Made by a program: the position numbers and the translations under genes
The notes under the pieces: model-generated
What the model saw: only the letters and a program-made list of their open reading frames with translations
Told to the model about the DNA's origin: nothing
Database searches by the model: none
Assembly (NCBI GenBank): GCA_023375675.1
Contig: JALQBC010000067.1
Coordinates: forward strand, 1-64,000
DNA: 64,000 bases
Source: Cytospora piceicola
Lineage: Eukaryota > Ascomycota > Sordariomycetes > Diaporthales > Cytosporaceae
Direction: 5' to 3'
Shown: positions 58,759 to 64,000 of the stretch, one piece after another
How the letters are laid out: each line of letters starts with the position of its first letter
How positions within the stretch are numbered: the first letter of the stretch is position 1

Positions 58759-59961
58759 ATGGTACAAGTTGCAAAAATCATTGGTACAGGCTTAGCTACT
58801 ACAGGTTTAATTGGAGCAGTTGTCATTATAGGTGTAGTATTTGGTGTTTTAATTTGGGGCATAGCCAGAAACCGAAACCCTTCATTAAGACCACAGCTTT
58901 TCAATATGTTCAAAAAAAGTATAGTATTCCCTAAATTGTATGGTTTTATATCACACTTTGTAGCTAAAACACAGCAATTTATTGCGTGTGGAATAAAACT
59001 TGTAATTAGTTTTAAATGAAGGGCTTTAGGTTTAAGGTTTATAGTGGCGATTTTCTTGCTCGTGGCTTATAGATATCCTTTCTTTTTTATGGCTAACCGT
59101 TTGGATATCTCCTGATCTGTTTGTTTAGTCTTTTGTGCTATTAGCTTTACTTTATCTCAGTTTATCGTATCTGAGCTGCTCAATGTAAAATTAAGTAATG
59201 AAAGACTTGTTAAAATTTTTTTTACGTCAATATTAGTAGGGGTTATTTACCCCACAGTCTTGGTAGTATTTTGATCTTATATCCCTAATTGAATTTGTCT
59301 ATTGTGTACGGATTTTTTTAATGCTTTGTGTCTTATATCTGAAGCACAGGCAGAAGGAGATGGTAGTTCTAGTGAAGCTAGAGGTAGGTATAGAGATAGA
59401 AGTGAACCTTCTAATAATAATAATAACCGTCGTCGTTCTGCGTCTCCTCTTTCTAGAAGGCCTTCACCAAGTAGTTTACCTTTGCCATACCAATATAGAT
59501 CTCCTACTGAACCTCGTATTACATTACCCCCTATTTCTTTAAGGCAAGCGATACAACCCGGAGAGCGTATTCAACTACCTTCAATACGACAAACTGTTCA
59601 GTTAATACGACCAATGGGTCCCCCTGCTCCACAAATGGTAGCGATAATAGATGGTCCTATTGTCACAGAAAGAGCTATGGCTGGGCAAGCTGGTTATTTA
59701 CCTGTTGGTAACCTTTTTGATTCTGATATAGCAGGACATGCGTACAATTCAGCGGAAGCTTGATATCGGTCAAGTTTACATGAAGGTATCTTTTCTGGTA
59801 ATCAAATGGCTTATCGTACAAGGTTAATGATAGTTATTGAAGAAACTTTAGTGAGCAGGTTTAATAGAGAACAGGGTATGGAAACTAGGCTAGCCGCGCA
59901 ACGTTTAGCTTCTTATTTTTTCCGGAAGATGTACGAGAGAGACAATAACTTCCTAAATTAA
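58759..59961 (+). CDS. atp9 N-terminus fused to a hypothetical membrane protein
   Basis: 400 residues with several TGA-Trp codons. Residues 1-49 copy atp9 ([20 protein letters not shown] ... SLRPQLFN) with two extra residues in the loop (NRN) and changes in the first helix; the Glu-bearing second helix is gone. Next: the VAKTQQFIAC motif (68-77), hydrophobic segments at about 88-110, 117-138 and 155-185, an Arg/Ser/Asn/Pro linker (about 200-275), and a soluble C-terminal region of about 110 residues with predicted helices (MIVIEETLVSRFNREQGMET). Function unknown; the fusion is continuous in one frame. Confidence 0.72.
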
Positions 59962-60425
59962 GTCCTTACAATTATTCATCTTGCATTACCTTGCGGCTAC
60001 ATTAATATATAACATTATATTAGGTCTGCTTTTAGGGCGGGGCATTTCGTGGATTAACTAGAATAGTAATATTGGATATACTTGTAGGTAGTTTTATATT
60101 GATTTCTCTTTTTATAAGGCGAGGGATTGGATGTTTTCTACTTAGTGCTGGAAACCTCTCAGGTACGCAGTGTTAAGGAGTAATGGGTAGCCAAGTATAT
60201 TCTTTTCCCTATGTTAGTTAAATTTAGTTAAGGGAGTTTTTGGTTCTTGTCGTCTTTTGCAGGCGAAGCGCGCTGTTTATTTGGGCGGTGGGGTTAGTTC
60301 ACCGTAAATGTTCGTTCCTTTTCTGAAGTTAGCCAATTTTAAAATTTAAATTTCAATTTTTTGGCCGCAAGCATACTTCGTCGCAAATAATATTACAAAA
60401 TAATTTAATTAATAATAAACATACA
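59962..60425. other. Spacer before nad4L
   Basis: No gene seen. GCTGGAAACCTCTCAGGTAC near 60148-60167 resembles part of a group I core but is isolated. A small GC patch GCAGGCGAAGCGCGC is near 60260. Confidence 0.55.
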
Positions 60426-60695
60426 ATGAATTTAACCTTAATACTTTTTTTGATCGGAGTCTTAGGATTCGTATTAAATAGAAAAAATATCATATTAATG
60501 CTTATTTCAATTGAAATAATGTTATTGGCTATAACTTTCCTTATATTGGTAAGTTCACTAAACATTGATGACATAATCGGACAAACTTTCGCTATTTATA
60601 TAATAGTAGTAGCGGGAGCCGAGTCGGCAATTGGTTTAGGTATTCTAGTCGCTTTCTATAGATTAAGAGGAAGCGTGTCAATAGAATATAAATAA
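60426..60695 (+). CDS. nad4L: NADH dehydrogenase subunit 4L
   Basis: 89 residues, three membrane helices, conserved [12 protein letters not shown] and [21 protein letters not shown] with the membrane-buried Glu. Complex I. The TAA overlaps the nad5 ATG by one base (TAATG), the standard fungal arrangement, which implies joint translation. Confidence 0.97.
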   Translation: MNLTLILFLIGVLGFVLNRKNIILMLISIEIMLLAITFLILVSSLNIDDIIGQTFAIYIIVVAGAESAIGLGILVAFYRLRGSVSIEYK

Positions 60696-63600
60696 TGTAT
60701 TTAAGTATAATAATCTTACCTTTATTAGGGAGTATAGTATCTGGCTTTTTTGGTAGAAAAGTCGGGGTTCGCGGAGCACAAATAATAACTTGTTCATGTG
60801 TAATAGTTACGACTATTTTAGCTTTGTTAGCTTTTGTTGAGGTAGGTTTTAACAATATTCCAGTTACAATAAACCTATTTAGATGAATTGATTCAGAATG
60901 ATTTAATATTATTTGAGGTTTTCAATTTGATAGCTTAACAGTTGGTCTTGTGGTTCTCTTAAGTGAGATAGAAGCTGTGTTGGTTTTAATCCAACTGTAT
61001 AAGGTATTATTTATTCAAAAATTTTTAATTAGCCCCCCAATATATATAATATATAATTGGGGGGGCGCTCCGGCCAGATTAGGGTCTCGGTTCTCGCTAT
61101 TTTTTAGCGCACGTGAGCGAGTTCCGGACGTAAGGAGCCACGCACGCACACACACACGCATTCTTTTCAATTCATATATCTTAAAATTTCCATACAACTC
61201 TCTAAATAAATTAATGAATAAAGGAATAAATTATTCAACTATTAGGGATATCGATCTTAATAATGAAAAAGGTTCTCAGGATTCCCTTTTCCTACAATGA
61301 TTCGTTGGATTTACAGATGCAGAAGGAAATTTCATTATTAATCGTTTACTTAAAAAAGATAGTTTAAATATTTCTAGTTTTTCGTTCATGTTTAAGATAT
61401 CGTTACATAGAGATGATGAAGAGGTTTTAAGATATATCAAGGATAAGTTAGGATTTGGAGGTGTTCGTTTATATAAAGACGAATGTATATTTAATGTTAC
61501 TGATCAAAAAGGGATTGCCTTATTAATCTCTATATTCGATAAATATAATTTAAATACTTCAAAGTATTTAGATTATTTAGATTTTAAGGAAGCTTTCCTT
61601 TTCTACATAAATCGAGATAAAAGTTTAAATCCTAGCGCGGTAAAAGATCGAATATTAGAATTCAAAAATAAAATGAATACTAATCGTGTTCATTTTTATA
61701 GACCAGAAAATTCAAAAATCTTAATTACGAAAAGTTGACTACTAGGATTCATTGAAGGAGACGGGTCGTTTTTCTTAAGAAGAGATAATTTAACACCTGT
61801 GTTTTCTATTGAAAATACCGGAGTACAGCTTCCGGTTTTCGTAAAAATAAAGGAGTTTTTAGAGAATTCTCTAGGTTTTGATTCATATTCTTTATACAAA
61901 TTAAAAAACTCTTCTACTATAGCAATAGGTACAATAAAAGCTAAAAGTATTAATAGTAAAAGTACTGTAACCCTTACAATACAAAATATTCATTTTTTAA
62001 ATAACTATTTTGTACCTTTCTTTGCCGATATTAAATTTTTAACTAAAAAAGGTAAAGATTTTGGCGATTTTAAAATTATTTGTAAAGCTATTTATGAAGG
62101 GGCACATAGAATAGAGGAGGTAAGATCTTTAATCTTGAAATTATCAAACACAATGAATAATTTTAGATTATCAACTTATAAAGGTGCAGTTAATTTTTTA
62201 AGCCAAGAAGAGATCGAAAATTTATTATATGCAGCGCCTACAGTTAAACGTCTTCTAGATGGAAGAGTTATAGATAGTACCACAAAAAAAGTACTACCTA
62301 GACTAAACAGTTGTGTGTTTGAGATATATGAAGAAAATGGAGTTTTTTTCTTGGCGAATTCTTTGAGTGAAGCTGCTTCAATTGTAGGATTATACCCTGA
62401 GACTTTAAGTAAATATTTAGATATTGAAGTTTTAAATTCAGATGGCGTTTTCGTGGAAGTTCAAAAGTTTAAGATTAGAAGAGTACGTGTATTTTCACCT
62501 ATTAAGTAGTCTCGTTTGTTTCTAGCATCTTTTTCTGGCCCAAAGGCCCCACCCCACCCCTTCCCTCCCTCCAGTTTTGACCTAAACTTTTTTTTTGTTA
62601 GTCTAATAATAAGTCGAGGTAAACTATGTGAATTCTCTTCTCTTATGTGTGCAGAGTTGTTCTTTTTTTCCTCCGAAGGCGTATTATTATTAAATAATAA
62701 TAGTAATATAATAATAGAAAATGTAAATATGTGCGAAAAATTCCAAATTTTTTTTGAATAAATAATCAGCATTAAATATCTTAGTGGATACCCGTTAATT
62801 AGCGAGTTTAATTCTTAACAAATTAGGGCTGCGCCTAAAAATTTGTTATATTAATGAAATAATATAATTAACATAAGATATATTAATAGGAATTGAGCAA
62901 GATTATAATCAAACAATTCTATACTTATATAAATAGGTGAAATTACGGTTAATGGGTGGATTACCTAAAGACCGTCGGCAGTTATAAATGTCGCTACAGA
63001 CTGGTTCACCGGGGTTAGGCTGAAATGCCTGTCCAAATGTACAGTCGAGCCCTAGAACGAGTGCGATATCGTAGGGAGAAATCTTCATCCAAAACACTAC
63101 GCACAGTGGATAGCCTTACCACAAAGGTAATAAACTCCTGAGTAGAATATTTACTCTTAATGTCTATTCCTCAGTATTGATATAATCGGAGACATTAAGG
63201 TCAGGTTAACTAGGGTTGTTCAATGTTAATTCCAGTTTTAATAATAAGTTCACTAGTTCATATTTATTCTATAGGTTACATGAGTAGCGACCCCCACAAT
63301 CAAAGGTTCTTTAGTTATTTAAGCTTGTTTACTTTTATGATGATAATTTTAGTAACAGGTAATAATTATTTGTTAATGTTTGTTGGTTGGGAAGGTGTCG
63401 GTGTTTGTTCATATCTTCTAGTAAGTTTCTGATTTACTAGAATAGCAGCAAACCAAAGTTCTATGTCGGCTTTCTTAACCAATAGGGTAGGTGATTGCTT
63501 CCTAACTATAGGTATGTTCGCTGTGCTATGATCTTTAGGTAATTTAGATTATGCTACAGTATTTTCATTAGCTCCTTATATTAATGAAAATGTCATTACT

Positions 63601-64000
63601 ATTATAGGAATTTGTTTAGTTATTGGAGCGATGGCTAAAAGTTCACAAGTTGGACTTCACGTTTGACTTCCTATGGCGATGGAAGGTCCTACTCCTGTTT
63701 CTGCATTAATACACGCTGCCACAATGGTGACAGCAGGTGTATATTTATTAATGCGTTCATCTCCTTTAATAGAATATAGTAGTACTGTATTACTTATATG
63801 CTTATGATTAGGAGCAATAACTACTGTATTTAGTTCTCTTGTTGGTCTCTTCCAACAGGATATTAAAAAAGTTATAGCCTATTCTACTATGAGCCAGTTA
63901 GGTTTAATGGTAGTAGCAATAGGTTTATCTTCGTACAATCTTGCTCTTTTCCATTTAGTTAATCATGCTTTTTATAAAGCAGCTTTGTTTTTAGGTGCAG
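60695..64000 (+). CDS. nad5: NADH dehydrogenase subunit 5, incomplete at window end
   Basis: Complex I proton-pumping subunit. Exon 1 60695-60942 (ends [10 protein letters not shown]), exon 2 from 63219 ([20 protein letters not shown] ...) past the window edge. Exon 2 shows [20 protein letters not shown], the [20 protein letters not shown] helix and [20 protein letters not shown] as Trp at conserved positions. Confidence 0.96.
60943..62509 (+). CDS. LAGLIDADG homing endonuclease, fused to nad5 exon 1
   Basis: About 521 codons from the intron start. Motifs [10 protein letters not shown] (about residue 120) and [10 protein letters not shown] (about 266), then a long extra tail (about residues 380-521) with a helix-turn-helix-like [20 protein letters not shown]. 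Between about 61030 and 61165 the frame passes through a GC-rich insert (hairpin CCCCCCAATATA/TATAATTGGGGGG, then ACGCACACACACACG) without losing frame. The insert is before the first motif. Confidence 0.88.
60943..63218 (+). mobile_element. nad5 intron 1, group I with LAGLIDADG ORF
   Basis: Phase-2 insertion inside the Val codon of SLTV. Core at the 3' end: AAAGACCGTCGGC near 62967, GCTACAGACTGGTTC near 62992 and GTACAGTCGAGC near 63039, the same type as cox1 intron 6. T before, G at end. The segment 62510-62760 after the ORF holds C- and T-rich runs and no gene. Confidence 0.9.

Noticed and set aside
59321..59542. 73-codon ORF overlapping the 58759 ORF
   Set aside because: Out-of-frame shadow; the long frame is continuous and has a clear layout.
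62516..62761. ORF after the nad5 intron enzyme
   Set aside because: Composed of C- and T-rich low-complexity sequence in an intron; no domain.

Overview
The window is a 64 kb piece of a very large, intron-rich fungal mitochondrial genome. Three things point this way. The genes are cox1, nad2, nad3, atp9, cox2, nad4L and nad5. TGA must be read as Trp throughout (mold/protozoan mitochondrial code). Almost all reading frames in introns are LAGLIDADG or GIY-YIG homing endonucleases. Every real gene is on the + strand. The abutting nad2/nad3 and overlapping nad4L/nad5 pairs and the protein sequences fit a filamentous fungus, probably a basidiomycete (Agaricomycetes); the lineage is inference, the organelle assignment is not in doubt.

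Layout. 1-1489: AT-rich spacer with G/C homopolymers, a tRNA-Cys and a possible tRNA-Cys remnant. 1490-17824: cox1, 11 exons (1617 nt, 538 aa) and ten group I introns. 17825-19680: spacer with tRNA-Arg/Gly-like, tRNA-His and tRNA-Met. 19681-37552: nad2, nine exons (1719 nt, 572 aa), six group I and two adjacent group II introns that encode reverse transcriptases. 37553-39485: nad3, a decayed GIY-YIG gene, and a displaced nad3 3' end. 39486-41179: another GIY-YIG ruin, atp9, a GIY-YIG tail and a displaced atp9 3' end. 41180-42275: LAGLIDADG ruin and an intron-free, decayed cox2 copy. 42340-54240: a tandemly duplicated cox2 5' region and the live cox2 (seven exons, 753 nt, 250 aa, six introns). 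54241-56335: a GIY-YIG element, a displaced cox2 3' end and a second GIY-YIG ruin. 56336-59961: two long membrane-protein frames that each begin with the atp9 leader, two tRNA-Arg-like genes and hairpins. 60426-64000: nad4L and nad5 (one intron; the gene runs off the window).

Exon joins were placed by restoring the conserved protein and, for group I introns, by the usual T before and G at the end of the intron. With these joins cox1, nad2 and cox2 each give one uninterrupted frame of normal length.

The most unusual content is at three genes (nad3, atp9, cox2). Each has an intact gene followed by a GIY-YIG endonuclease gene or its remains, and then a second, decayed copy of that gene's own 3' end. 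This looks like elements that enter a gene with a replacement 3' end and push the old end downstream. Close by, the atp9 leader has been captured by two unrelated-looking membrane ORFs that share a short motif. Other notable features are a LAGLIDADG gene split by a nested GIY-YIG insert, exons of 11 and 14 nt, and several dispersed GC-rich hairpin families, some inserted in frame inside genes.
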